Assembly: GCF_004154955.1 (NCBI RefSeq)
Contig: NZ_CP011524.1
Location: forward strand, 3,100,001-3,164,000
DNA length: 64,000 nt
From: Intestinimonas butyriciproducens
Lineage (GTDB): Bacteria; Bacillota; Clostridia; Oscillospirales; Oscillospiraceae
Reading direction: 5' to 3'
Made by a program: the position numbers and the translations under genes. Shown piece after piece: positions 17,848-26,495 of the stretch (positions are counted from its first letter, which is position 1; every line of letters begins with the position of its first letter). The notes beneath the pieces are model-generated. The model saw only the letters and a list, made by a program, of their open reading frames with translations, did not search any database and was not told the DNA's origin.

Positions 17848-18789
17848 CCAACTTGTATACATAAGGAAATGTCACAAAAATGCTAAGAAGAGGAAAACCA
17901 ACGAAAATTGCGATTGGTAACGGTCAGCATGGTCTGGCCTACAAGCAGATGATCATGAAGACGTTCCCCGAGAGCGAGTATGTGGATGTGGGCTCCTTCG
18001 ATATGTAGCCTGTCAGCTGTTATCCCGGCGTGGCAGAAATCGAGGTGGGTATCCGCAAATAGAACGCGGTGAGCCTGTGTGCCGCCATGGCACGCCAGGG
18101 GTCTGCTGCCCGTGCCGGTCTTCATCAACCCTTTCCTGAGCATGCATACCTATGAGCAGGTGCGCGATGATCTGGGCTATATGAACAACAAGGTCGTGAT
18201 CGTCAGCTCCGGCGGCAGCCCGGCCTATCCCCCCTGGGTTCCACCCATATTGCGGTGGAGGCCATGAAGGCCTGCCGTGCCGGATCCTGAAGGAGCAGGG
18301 CATCTCCTTGTCCGTTCTGAACTTCACCATCATCAAGCCCCCGGATACCGAGGCCACCTCGACCCATGCCAAGAGGACTTCGAGACCATGCCGGGCATCA
18401 AGGCCGACAACACCGACGAGAACTATTCCAAGATCGATCCCATGTGCTACAAGAAGGCGGACGAGAAGGTCATGGAGAAGTATCCCAATGTCCAGGTCGC
18501 GGGTAACTCCCTGCGTGAGGTCACTTCCGCTTGCCTGAACAACTGGCAGTGTGTCATGATGACCCGCAACGGTTGCTTTGTCTCCCGCAAGCACATGAAC
18601 CTCGAGATCTATTCCTTCGCCTCCGGTCTGATCTGGTGCCTGATGGAGGGCAAGCCCGAGCTGGAGTGCATCGACTTCGCTGCTGCTCATTCCGCCATGT
18701 GCCATACCATCCGCAATGACTGGAACCTGGTCATCACGTAAGAGGTCTGTGACGTGATGACCGGCGCCTCCGCCCGCGTGAAGCGCTAA
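17848..18789 (+). pseudogene. Fused relic of an rpiB-transketolase-KDG kinase operon
   Basis: The plus strand carries three gene pieces with stops and frameshifts. KIAIGNGQHGLAYKQM (from about 17905) matches the first ~55 residues of the RpiB at 63.2-63.6 kb. Then EVGI...NAVSLCAAMARQG, INPFLSMHTYEQVRDDLGYM and LKEQGISLSVLNFTIIKP match the C-terminal transketolase subunit at 61.4-62.3 kb. From about 18379, DFETMPGIKADNTDENYSKI to ARVKR* match the kinase at 57.9-59.0 kb. Several stops are one base from the intact codon. A shortened operator (ACTTGTATACATAAG, near 17850) precedes it. It is inactive. Confidence 0.88.
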
Positions 18790-18929
18790 ATCGGCAAAAG
18801 CCAAAACATATGAAAAGAGGACACCCGATGGGTGTCTTCTTTTTGTTGCTTGTTGAATTTTGTCGTCTGTCAAAGGCGGGTATATCTGCGACGATGCGCC
18901 GCTGGCCCAATCCTGATGTCGGGCAACGC

Positions 18930-19670
18930 TCAGATCTCCATGGTGATCTTGATCTTCTCTCCGCGGAAGATCACCTTGCTGTATTCGAAGGTGCGTCCGT
19001 CGGCGTCCAGAATCTGATCCTGCAACAGCAGCAGCGGCTGGCCGGGAAAAATGTTCAGCAGGGATGCCTCGGCTGGCTTGGCTGCCACGGACTCCAGAGT
19101 TTCCACCGCCTTGGCACGGTTCAAGCCATATGCCTGACTCAGCACAGTGCACAGTTGCTCACTGCTCAGGTCATACCGGTCAATACCGGGGCAGTAGGAC
19201 TGGGGCAGGTAGGAGATGTGGATGCTCAGCGGTTCCCCCTTCAGAATACGCAGGCGGCGGACCACATAGAAATAGGGGGCATCCAAGCCGGGAAAGTACT
19301 GGAGTATCTTCTGATCCGCGGTTTCCAGGTCGAGGGAGATCAGCTGGGTGGTGACCTCATAGCCCATCTGCTCCAGCTGTTCGCGGATGCCGGCATAGGA
19401 CAGGGAGTGTGCCACGATCTTCGGTTCGGCCACATAGGTGCCCTTGCCGGGGATACGGAACAAAAGCCCCTCCTGCACCAGCTTGGTGATGACATTGCGC
19501 ACCGTGGTGCGGCTTACTCCATAGATATGGCTCAGCTCGTTTTCCGAGGGGATCAGTTTGCCGGGCGCCCACTCCTTGGACTCCAGTTTCTGGAGGATCG
19601 ACTCCTCAATCTGGATATGTAGGGGCTTGGCATTGGTCTTGTCAAGAGCGAACAGTGTACCACATTCCAT
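18930..19670 (-). CDS. GntR-family regulator, HutC subfamily (UTRA), copy 1
   Basis: The protein has 246 residues from the ATG at 19668-19670, which has GGAGGT nine bases upstream. The N-terminal winged helix has IPSENELSHIYGVSRTTVRN and LLFRIPGKGTYVAEPK. The C-terminal UTRA ligand domain follows, with YFYVVRRLRILKGEPLSIHI and a closing EYSKVIFRGEKIKI. It is a clear paralogue of the regulator at 57.1-57.8 kb. It converges on the sugar-operon relic just as the other converges on the intact operon. The likely operator is GTATATAC, which fits the HutC consensus and occurs at dppA, acnX, racemase and rpiB promoters. The ligand is unknown. Confidence 0.93.
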   Translation of the reverse strand: MECGTLFALDKTNAKPLHIQIEESILQKLESKEWAPGKLIPSENELSHIYGVSRTTVRNVITKLVQEGLLFRIPGKGTYVAEPKIVAHSLSYAGIREQLEQMGYEVTTQLISLDLETADQKILQYFPGLDAPYFYVVRRLRILKGEPLSIHISYLPQSYCPGIDRYDLSSEQLCTVLSQAYGLNRAKAVETLESVAAKPAEASLLNIFPGQPLLLLQDQILDADGRTFEYSKVIFRGEKIKITMEI

Positions 19671-19821
19671 AAGTTTGTGACCTCCGAAAGAAAAATCAGC
19701 GTTCACCTTGCACGATACCGCAAAAGGCATAAAACAACCAACTATACGGCAATGGACAGAACAGTCATGTGTATAATTCTACATTATATTAGGGCTTGTT
19801 TGAAAAAAGGCGGAGATTGTG

Positions 19822-20277
19822 CTAAAGCAACAAAATAGCGATGGAGGCAAGATACACAAAGGCCAGGAAGGAAGCATCCGACTTGTCATATCGGGTGGCG
19901 ATTCTGCGAAACCACTTGATTTTCTGGAAAAAACACTCCACCAGATGGCGTTCTTTATACAGATGCCAGTCAACCGGCCAGGGATCGGAAACGTTGCTTT
20001 GCGGCGGGATCACATAGCTGGCCCCGTGCGCTGAGATATATTCCCGAATCGTCCGGGCACCATAGGCCCGGTCTGCCAGCACGGCACTCCCGCCGATTCT
20101 GACCTTTTTCAGCAGTTCAACAGCGTGAACCGAATCGTGGTCATTTCCAGCGGAGAGCAGGAACTCCACCGGGTTTCCCAGACCGTCTACGACAGCGTGG
20201 AGTTTTGTGTTCCACCCGCCTTTGGTACGGCCAACCGCCTTATCCGCCGTTTTTTTCCCCGCCATTTGCGCTTTCAT
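19822..20277 (-). CDS. IS5-family transposase, C-terminal frame (copy 1)
   Basis: The 151-residue second frame carries the DDE core after the first Asp. GGWNTKLHAVVDGLGNPVEF and GNDHDSVHAV come first. LADRAYGARTIREYI holds the second Asp, and HLVECFFQKIKWFRRIATRY holds the Glu and the Y-R-E-like end. It overlaps the first frame, and the run of seven A in the overlap is the likely frameshift site that makes the full transposase. Its own ATG would give a protein lacking the N-terminal domain. Confidence 0.9.
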   Translation of the reverse strand: MKAQMAGKKTADKAVGRTKGGWNTKLHAVVDGLGNPVEFLLSAGNDHDSVHAVELLKKVRIGGSAVLADRAYGARTIREYISAHGASYVIPPQSNVSDPWPVDWHLYKERHLVECFFQKIKWFRRIATRYDKSDASFLAFVYLASIAILLL

Positions 20278-20581
20278 GCACCTTTACGCAAGTGGAGTCC
20301 ATGCTCAGGTTCTCCATATCCGCGTCCGCAGACAGTGTGTGGAATACCGCTTCCAGAGTGCCGTCATCCCGCCATTTGGCGAATCGGGCGTATATAGACT
20401 GCCAAGGGCCATAGGTCTCCGGCAGCTCACGCCACTGCGCACCGCTCCGGACGATCCAGAGCATTCCGTTGAGCATGATCCGGTTATCCTTCCGGGGACG
20501 ACCCCGCTTTCCCGTTTCTTCCGGTGGCAGCAGCGGCTTGATCCGTTCCCATTGTTCTTTTGTTAATTCATATCGTTTCAT
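20240..20581 (-). CDS. IS5-family transposase, N-terminal frame (copy 1)
   Basis: The 113-residue first frame has LTKEQWERIKPLLPPE, the GRPRKDNR motif and LWIVRSGAQWRELPETYGPW, the N-terminal DNA-binding region of IS427-type transposases. It ends MDSTCVKVHESANGGEKNGG, where the first catalytic Asp lies in MDST. It reaches the second frame through a slippery A7 in GGGGAAAAAAACGG. Two-frame layout is normal for this group, so it is not a pseudogene. Confidence 0.9.
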   Translation of the reverse strand: MKRYELTKEQWERIKPLLPPEETGKRGRPRKDNRIMLNGMLWIVRSGAQWRELPETYGPWQSIYARFAKWRDDGTLEAVFHTLSADADMENLSMDSTCVKVHESANGGEKNGG

Positions 20582-20653
20582 GCTCGTAGCTTCGCATAAC
20601 TTGGTTTCTTGTGCAACTTTTATTTTTCAAACAAGGCCTAACCCCTCCTGACA

Positions 20654-20697
20654 AGCAGTTTTCCGTGGCAAGAAAAATCTTGCCACGGAAAACTGCT
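20654..20697. terminator. Perfect 19-bp hairpin after the IS
   Basis: AGCAGTTTTCCGTGGCAAG and its exact complement are separated by six bases (AAAAAT). It lies between the IS right end and the stop of the minus-strand secreted-protein gene, so it may end that transcript. No long T-run follows, and it could also be a protein-binding palindrome. Confidence 0.55.
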
Positions 20698-20733
20698 ATG
20701 AAGCTTCTTAGAAGTATACGTCTGTGGTGTTTC

Positions 20734-21279
20734 TTAGCCTACATCCACCGTAAGTCGTACGTTTTGCAGACCGGAGCCTTGGTGGCTTATGAATAGATTG
20801 TATTCATGGGTAGGGTCAACGTTAAAAGACTTTGAGACAGGAGCAGTGCTGTTATAGGCCAGCGAGAAATAATCGGAAATCAACTGCTCATCTTTGTCAT
20901 AAATCGAAACGTTCACATCCGATTTGCTCGGGTCCTGTGAATCGGTGAAAGTAACTGTGACTACACCAGTTTCATCACTTTCAAATGTCAGTCCAGTAAC
21001 CAAGGTGGTATTGCTTGTACCCGGATAAGGATTAGCAGGGACACCCCTCACCCATCCGCTAAAAACATTTCTGTCAGCGGTTGCCAGCATAGAGATAGGA
21101 CTCTGAGGATACCGATGATACTCGGTTCCAGGAATACACATAGACGTATCGACCTGGCTCCAATCAATACCAAAATAATAGGGGTCATCCTCAAGAGATG
21201 CGGCACTAGCGGAAACGGCCAGAGAAAGCATCATGCAGACGGCGCACAGGACACTCAGGAGCTTTTTGAACTTTTTCAT
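20734..21279 (-). CDS. Secreted protein of unknown function between two IS copies
   Basis: The 181-residue protein has a clear signal peptide (KKFKKLLSVLCAVCMMLSLA, predicted cut after SASAA). The mature part is acidic and Thr/Ser-rich, with SDETGVVTVTFTDSQDPSKS and a C-terminal beta-rich stretch ending VRLTVDVG. This resembles a small beta-sandwich, but no family is recognised. The ATG has AAGGAGAT upstream. It is the only gene between two same-orientation IS5 copies, so it may be the cargo of a composite transposon. Confidence 0.7.
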   Translation of the reverse strand: MKKFKKLLSVLCAVCMMLSLAVSASAASLEDDPYYFGIDWSQVDTSMCIPGTEYHRYPQSPISMLATADRNVFSGWVRGVPANPYPGTSNTTLVTGLTFESDETGVVTVTFTDSQDPSKSDVNVSIYDKDEQLISDYFSLAYNSTAPVSKSFNVDPTHEYNLFISHQGSGLQNVRLTVDVG

Positions 21280-21591
21280 TATGATATCTCCTTATTCTCG
21301 TTTGGGAAATGAATCCTCATGGATGAACGGTACTGGGATACTTGTGCTACGGAGTTTGATTTGCTGAATCTTCTGACGGCCTCACCGCTTTTTAGTCTAT
21401 AGGGAAAGCCGCGGACCGTCAAATTTCTACCCCATTGGACTCCCCTCCGATCCTCACCGCCCGTCGGCGGGCCATTGGCGTATTTGTGTCCCAAGCTGGG
21501 ACAGAACTTGAAGCGCCCTATTTATGCTCTCATCCAATAAAACGATTTTCTGCGAAAAGTGCAACGGGCTTTTTTCAAAAGATTTTATTTA
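21280..21591. other. Upstream region of the secreted-protein gene
   Basis: About 310 bp with no supported gene. It should hold the promoter of the minus-strand secreted-protein gene. I did not find a clear -35/-10 pair. Confidence 0.4.
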
Positions 21592-22077
21592 GGCCTTGTT
21601 TGAAAAAAGATAGAGAATGTGCCAAAGCAACAAAATAGCGATGGAGACAAGATAAACGAAGGCGAGAAAGGAAGCATCCGACTTGTCATATCTGGTGGCG
21701 ATTCTGCGAAACCACTTGATTTTCTGGAAAAAACACTCCACCAGATGGCGCTCCTTATACAGATGCCAGTCAACCGGCCGGGGATCGGAAATGTTGCTCT
21801 GCGGCGGGATCACATAGCTGGCCCCGTGCTCTGAGATGTATTCCCGAATTGCCCGAGCGCCATAAGCCCGATCTGCCAGTACAGCACTCCCGCCGATTCT
21901 GACCTTTTTCAGCAGTTCAACAGCGTGAACCGAATCGTGGTCATTTCCAGCGGAGAGCAGGAACTCCACCGGGTTTCCCAGACCGTCTACGACAGCGTGG
22001 AGTTTTGTGTTCCACCCGCCTTTGGTACGGCCAACCGCCTTATCCGCCGTTTTTTTCCCCGCCATTTGCGCTTTCAT
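21589..22077 (-). CDS. IS5-family transposase, C-terminal frame (copy 2)
   Basis: This is the same DDE core frame as in copy 1, with ADRAYGARAIREYISEHGAS and the Glu region HLVECFFQKIKWF. A base change removes the stop used in copy 1, so this frame is 162 residues and runs through the IS end by three bases. It needs the frameshift from the upstream frame to make full transposase. Confidence 0.88.
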   Translation of the reverse strand: MKAQMAGKKTADKAVGRTKGGWNTKLHAVVDGLGNPVEFLLSAGNDHDSVHAVELLKKVRIGGSAVLADRAYGARAIREYISEHGASYVIPPQSNISDPRPVDWHLYKERHLVECFFQKIKWFRRIATRYDKSDASFLAFVYLVSIAILLLWHILYLFSNKA

Positions 22078-22438
22078 GCACCTTTACGCAAGTGGAGTCC
22101 ATGCTCAGGTTCTCCATATCCGCGTCCGCAGACAGTGTGTGGAATACCGCTTCCAGAGTGCCGTCATCCCGCCATTTGGCGAATCGGGCGTATATAGACT
22201 GCCAAGGGCCATAGGTCTCCGGCAGCTCACGCCACTGCGCACCGCTCCGGACGATCCAGAGCATCCCGTTTAGCATGGTCCGGTTATCCTTCCGGGGGCG
22301 GCCCCGCTTCCCCGTTTCTTCCGGTGGCAGCAGCAGCTTGATTCGTCCCCATTGTTCTTTTGTTAGTTCATATCGTTTCATGCTATTAGCTTCGCATAGC
22401 TTGGTTTATTGTGCAACTTTTATTTTTCAAACAAGGCC
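21592..22438 (-). mobile_element. IS5-family (IS427-like) insertion sequence, copy 2
   Basis: The element is 847 bp with ends GGCCTTGTTTGAAAAA and a matching right end, flanked by TA. It differs from copy 1 at only scattered bases, mostly in the last third of the transposase. The two frames are intact. Confidence 0.9.
22040..22381 (-). CDS. IS5-family transposase, N-terminal frame (copy 2)
   Basis: The 113-residue first frame differs from copy 1 by a few residues (for example WGRIKLLLPPE for WERIKPLLPPE). It ends at the same A7 slippery run. Both frames look functional, so at least one copy may still transpose. Confidence 0.88.
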   Translation of the reverse strand: MKRYELTKEQWGRIKLLLPPEETGKRGRPRKDNRTMLNGMLWIVRSGAQWRELPETYGPWQSIYARFAKWRDDGTLEAVFHTLSADADMENLSMDSTCVKVHESANGGEKNGG

Positions 22439-22498
22439 TAGTTATTTTACATGATTTCTCAGCCGGATTCAAGTAATTTTTCGAAAAATAGCGCAGAG

Positions 22499-22924
22499 CT
22501 ATCCATTATCATTAAACGCACAGAGACTCCACCGAGTCCGCTGTGCGTTTTTCTTTACCTCGCTGCCGGTCACATCGAGAGCCACCAGGTTGGTCTTGCT
22601 GGCCTCGTTTCCCTGAACGGCGGGCATATTGACGGCGCTTACCGTGCCATAGATATCCAGCTTCGGCTCATAGGTCTTGTTATCGGAGCCCTGTCCGATG
22701 ATCATACTGGCGGGGTGGATGTTAGAGGTGCTGGCAGATGTGGCGGTGATCTTGGAGTCCTTGTCGATGGTGACGGCCTTCTGAATGTCCAGCGAGCTGT
22801 AGAGGGTCACGTTATCCTGCAACGTAATGGTCTGGCCTTCCTTGAACGTCTCAATGGTGCCACTCGGCTTGGTGAATGAAGGAACGATCTCCCTTGCCCC
22901 TGCTGCGGAGCTTTCGTATCCCAC
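22499..22924 (-). pseudogene. Fragment of a secreted or surface protein
   Basis: The minus-strand frame of 141 residues contains PSGTIETFKEGQTITLQDNV and SSLDIQKAVTIDKDSKI. This resembles the repeated beta-strand turns of surface or pectate-lyase-like proteins. It has no signal peptide, no start context and a sudden end, and its first part overlaps the ParB relic on the other strand. It is probably an internal fragment left by rearrangement next to the IS. The family is uncertain. Confidence 0.45.
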
Positions 22925-23170
22925 CCATGATGAGAAACGGCGGTTCCTTGAAGCGATGGACTATTCGCAGAACACGCCATCATTGTCACAGGTACAGCGG
23001 CTCAAAAAGCTCGGCCGCTAGGGCAAATGCACGCAGGACGCTATGTTTCCGTCATGTCTGAGGAAAAGAAACGCGAACTTGACCGCATAACCATCATCAG
23101 AAAGTATTTTCCCAAGTCCTACACACCAATGTAAATGCAGCAGACCATTATCAAACTGCTGGAAGCATGA
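22885..23170 (+). pseudogene. ParB-like partition protein relic (conjugative-element type)
   Basis: The plus strand reads LAPAAELSYPTHDEKRRFLE, AMDYSQNTPSLSQVQRLKKL, then a stop. After frame changes it shows matches to the region normally reading KLTEDVMFAIMSEEKK and the C terminus PKSYTPKQMEETIIKLLEAWQ (here KSYTPM...QQTIIKLLEA*QKKRTRQ). This is the C-terminal half of the ParB protein carried by Tn1549/CTn-type integrative conjugative elements. It is broken by stops and lacks the N-terminal nuclease-like domain. It shows that a conjugative element once occupied this block. Confidence 0.7.
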
Positions 23171-23516
23171 CAGAAAAAACGAACGCGCCAGACAGTTCAC
23201 GTTCGTTCCCCCAATACAAAATTTGCAACCGGGACCCATCTTTTTCTCGCTGTCGATTCAATCTATTGGGGGACGCGAACTCAAGGCTTAACCTGTTTAA
23301 CCTGAACGCTGCAATAAGAGGATGGCTGACAATCTCCGTCACAGACTTCATAGCCCAGGAAAGGAGCGGACAGCCAGTTGCTCCTCTTATTGTAGCTTTG
23401 GCACAAGACGGACAAAACCCTCGGCTGGCTGCCGAGGATTCCAACCAAATTATATTGTAATAGAGAAGGGAGGATTGGCGAAATCATAGAAAAGCGGCGG
23501 GCCGGGAAAATCATGC

Positions 23517-23570
23517 TTGTCAATTCCCGGGATTTGTGTATAAATTATAGTTATAGAGCTTTGTATATAC
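23517..23570 (+). promoter_or_regulatory. Racemase-gene promoter with GTATATAC operator
   Basis: TTGTCA (23517-23522) and TATAAA (23539-23544) are 16 bp apart. GTATATAC (23563-23570) lies about 18 bp after the -10 and 58 bp before the ATG. The layout copies that of acnX and suggests shared HutC-type control. Confidence 0.7.
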
Positions 23571-23627
23571 AGGTACAGGTGTCTGCCCGGCAGTGACCTG
23601 TGCGGAAAATGAAAAGGAGATGTCTTC

Positions 23628-24350
23628 ATGGAAAAAAAGCCCAAGATTTGTATTCTGCGCTGGGAGGAGGGCCAGGTCCTGCCCGCCCAGCTGCAGCTGG
23701 AGTCTCTGCCCGGCAACAGCACCAACCCCGCTTCCTATCCCTTCGAGGTGATGATGCTGCGCGTCAAGGGCGCCAATATGGATACCATCGAAGAGAACCC
23801 CTGCCAGGAGATGCTGGATAAGTTTATCGTCGTGTGCAAGGAGCTGGCGGCTCAGGGCGTGAAGGCCATCACCACCAGCTGTGGCTTCACCGCATACTAT
23901 CAGGAGGGCCTGGCCGCCGCCGTGCCCGAGCTGGTGTTCACCAGCGCCCTGCTACAGGTCCCCTTCATCCAGACCATGGTGGGCCCCAACCGCAAGGTGG
24001 CCGTGCTGACCGCCAACAAGTACCACCTGCGCGAGGAGCATCTGCAGCGCGCCAAGATCGTGGACCGCGATCACCTGGTGATCCTGAGCCTGCACGATCA
24101 GCCTGAGTGGGGCCGCATCTACACCCACCCCAACGAGGAGTTCAATCTGGAGGCCGTCACCGACGAGGTGGTTAGCGTTGTGCGCAAGGGTCTGGAGGAG
24201 AACCCCGACATCGGCGCTGTGGTGCTGGAGTGTACCGACCTGCCTCCCTATTCCGCCCGTATTCGTGACGAGCTGGGTATCCCCGTGTTTGATATCAATA
24301 CCATGATCAGCTATGTGGCTTTGTCTCTGAACGAGTACAAGATGTTCTAA
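23628..24350 (+). CDS. Aspartate/glutamate racemase-superfamily protein
   Basis: The 240-residue protein has the two pseudo-symmetric halves of the Asp/Glu racemase superfamily, each with its catalytic Cys. The first is in KAITTSCGFTAYYQE and the second in AVVLECTDLPPYSARI. LEENPDIGAVVLECTD is the usual motif around the second Cys. Relatives racemise aspartate, glutamate or hydantoins, or act as maleate isomerase or decarboxylase. The AAAGGAGAT site precedes the ATG. It stands alone but shares an operator with the acnX and dpp genes, so it probably serves the same catabolic route, perhaps by changing the configuration of an amino acid. The exact substrate is unknown. Confidence 0.85.
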   Translation: MEKKPKICILRWEEGQVLPAQLQLESLPGNSTNPASYPFEVMMLRVKGANMDTIEENPCQEMLDKFIVVCKELAAQGVKAITTSCGFTAYYQEGLAAAVPELVFTSALLQVPFIQTMVGPNRKVAVLTANKYHLREEHLQRAKIVDRDHLVILSLHDQPEWGRIYTHPNEEFNLEAVTDEVVSVVRKGLEENPDIGAVVLECTDLPPYSARIRDELGIPVFDINTMISYVALSLNEYKMF

Positions 24351-24656
24351 ATGACGGCACTGTGGGGATCACATCCGGTGGTGGTCCCCGCTGTCTGCTT
24401 TTTTCGGCGCACCGTGTCCCAGCTTTGCTGCCTATGGGGGGAGAGACCGTGGAGGAAGCGGTGCCCGCTGAAGGGAAGAGAGATCAAAGGAGAGCGCGCA
24501 AGCGAGAACGTGCAAAGCGTGCGGCCGATCATACCACCGGCGTTGTGTCCTACGCCCACATCGACAACGGTATGTCTCTGAGCAGAAAGAATGTCGATTT
24601 TTCTGAGGTCCAGTCAAATCTGCAAAAGCTTTGCTTCAACTTCAACCGGATAACGT

Positions 24657-24700
24657 ATCACGATGTGCATTTTAAATCAAATGCGCGTCGTGATTTTTTT
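24657..24700 (+). terminator. Rho-independent terminator downstream of the racemase gene
   Basis: A 16-bp stem (ATCACGATGTGCATTT pairing with AAATGCGCGTCGTGAT, with G-U pairs) is followed by TTTTTTT. It is about 300 bp after the racemase stop. The 24351-24656 stretch between them has no supported gene. Confidence 0.8.
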
Positions 24701-24863
24701 GCGCTCTTTCCAGTTCAACAGTGCCGTTTCTGACATTCCTCGTTCTTTTTTTGACGCAATTCAGCGCCACCCGGTATAATTGTCCCGTGATATGGTGCTA
24801 AGCACGCAATTGTTCTGCCAAATCCTTTCGCCGTACTTCCAGAATTTCCGAGGAAACATATCA

Positions 24864-25760
24864 ATGCGCAGAAAAACAAAATTTTACATTGACCATATTG
24901 GCATCTCTTCCAAAGATTTCTTTGACAAACTGGGCTTTTGCATGGGTAATTTTTACAAGACCCATCTGGACAAGCCCTACGTTCCAGACCGGTATTACTC
25001 CTGCCACTACTACATGAGCTTTGGAAGCGCGTATCTTGAGATAGCTGCCTTGACCCCTCAAGGCGACTGCGCCTACCCCAAGAAGCGCATCGAAGAGTTT
25101 TATGAAAGCGTTCCCTTCGGGCCTAAGGGCCAGCCCGGCATTTATGATGCGGAATGTAGTCCTGAACACTCGGGACTTTGAGGTGGTACGCAGGATCTAT
25201 TGCCCCTTGCTATCTGGCCTGTGGACCAGAACCTAAAGATTTTCATGAACAAGCCCGCCTGCGGCGACACCTACTGCAGTTCTATCGGCGGCTCCGTGCT
25301 GTGCGCTTCTACCCTCTTCCCCTGCCACACTGAGCCTTTCCCCAATATCCTGTACGCTTTCATGCAGCACTACGATGGGAGTCAGATCTATTATCCCCGC
25401 CCCATGTGCAGGAGTATCATCCCAATGGCGTGACCGGGATCTCTTCCACCTTTCTCCGGAACAGTTGATAACTGCGCTCAAGCCGCTTGATACGCTCCAA
25501 GATGTGGTCAAGCAGTACCTGGGGATCCCAACCACACTTCTGATACTGTGCTTCTGGATAAGGACGCCTACGAGGAGGAGTTCTGGTCGACGCTCCCAAC
25601 GCTATCAGCAACTTTGTCGCCTTGGAATTCACCGGCGGCGGCCTGGATGACATTATGGAATTCGCCGTGAACCACCAGATTCGTTACTTTGTTCAGGGTT
25701 CCAAGATTTATGTTGATGCCCGGAAGGAAGCGGGGCTCTTCTTAATTCTTGCGTAATACA
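24864..25760 (+). pseudogene. Relic of a VOC/glyoxalase-like domain protein
   Basis: The reading starts with RRKTKFYIDHIGISSKDFF and FGSAYLEIAALTPQGD, the first metal-ligand and second-strand motifs of glyoxalase-like VOC proteins. A frameshift near 25150 joins it to VVLNTRDFEVVRRIYCPLL. After further frame changes, EYHPNGVTGISSTF appears near 25410, matching the HPNG motif of the same family. The last part (LPNAISNFVALEFTGGGLDD) ends near 25760. At least three frameshifts show it is dead. Confidence 0.5.
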
Positions 25761-25831
25761 GACGGTAAGTATGTGCATCGGCGCGACTTGGGTATGGCTG
25801 GCATTTACGAGTTGCTGTACGGAGAGAAAAG

Positions 25832-25981
25832 ATGAACAAGCTGATCATCACCGCCGCCCTGGTGGGCTCGCTGCCCACCGAGGCGCAGAATTCTAAGGTG
25901 CCCATCACACCCCGGACGAGCTGGCCCGGGACACCCTGGCCTTCTATAATGCCGGCTCCGCGGTGACAAATACAAAAAAGA
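25832..25981 (+). pseudogene. N-terminal relic of a beta-keto acid cleavage enzyme (DUF849/BKACE)
   Basis: The frame begins MNKLIITAALVGSLPTEAQN and then, after a one-base shift, PDELARDTLAFYNAGSAV. BKACE proteins, which cleave beta-keto acids with acetyl-CoA, start in just this way. Only the first ~45 residues remain. A ribosome site (GGAGAG) is still visible. It may have belonged to the same amino-acid catabolic block as acnX and the racemase. Confidence 0.65.
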
Positions 25982-26495
25982 GGTGATGGAGCGTGAGTCC
26001 CGCTTACTGGTGCCCCAGAGCAAGACGGTGCAGAACCTATCGACTATGCTGTCTGCGATGGCAGCTCAGACGAAAAAATAGTGATGGCCGTAACAGAGAT
26101 GACATCTCTGCTCCAACAGGTTGGGCGGAAGAAAGAACGGCAGCATTTACGTTTTCCCAAAATACACCTGCCCAATTCCTACCCGTGTGGGTGTGGATTA
26201 TCCCAATTATGGTCGGCTCGTGGGCACTGTGGCCTCTCTGGGCCGTACTCTGGAGCGTGGTCAAGATGTTCATGAGAGATGCCACCGCTGTACACATCCA
26301 CAGCGACCGCAAGGGCCTCTCCAAAGAGCGTCAGAAGAAGATCGCCCAAGATCACAGAGCGGATGACCACGAGGAGCAGCAGACCATAAGCTGCCCCCAC
26401 CCGGTGCCGCCCCTCCCCACACCAGATGCGGAGAACTATATGAACAACACGGATTGCAAGAATAAAAGTATCCTGCGGGAACAGAAAGGACTCCT
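25982..26495. other. Decayed coding debris
   Basis: The plus strand shows short plausible protein stretches in changing frames, for example VMERESRLLVPQSKTVQNLS near 25985 and VDYPNYGRLVGTVASLGRTL near 26190. I cannot assign a family. They probably belong to conjugative-element genes that have degenerated. Confidence 0.4.

Larger units (their letters stand above)
19792..20638 (-). mobile_element. IS5-family (IS427-like) insertion sequence, copy 1
   Basis: The element is 847 bp with terminal repeats GGGCTTGTTTGAAAAA and GGCCTTGTTTGAAAAA (one mismatch), flanked by TA on both sides. It encodes a two-frame DDE transposase. Copy 2 at 21592-22438 has the same length and orientation and is nearly identical, so both inserted recently. 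Confidence 0.9.

Noticed and set aside
18013-19152. A 379-codon minus-strand frame across the sugar-operon relic and the end of the GntR gene
   Set aside because: The plus strand gives clear homology to three known proteins here; the minus frame has none and joins two unrelated regions.
19822-20581. IS5 transposase split in two frames as a pseudogene
   Set aside because: Two-frame transposases joined by a frameshift at an A7 run are normal for this IS group, and both copies keep the same layout.
23167-23460. A 97-codon plus-strand frame before the racemase promoter
   Set aside because: It runs on from the ParB relic without a start context and has no recognisable domain; it is probably debris.
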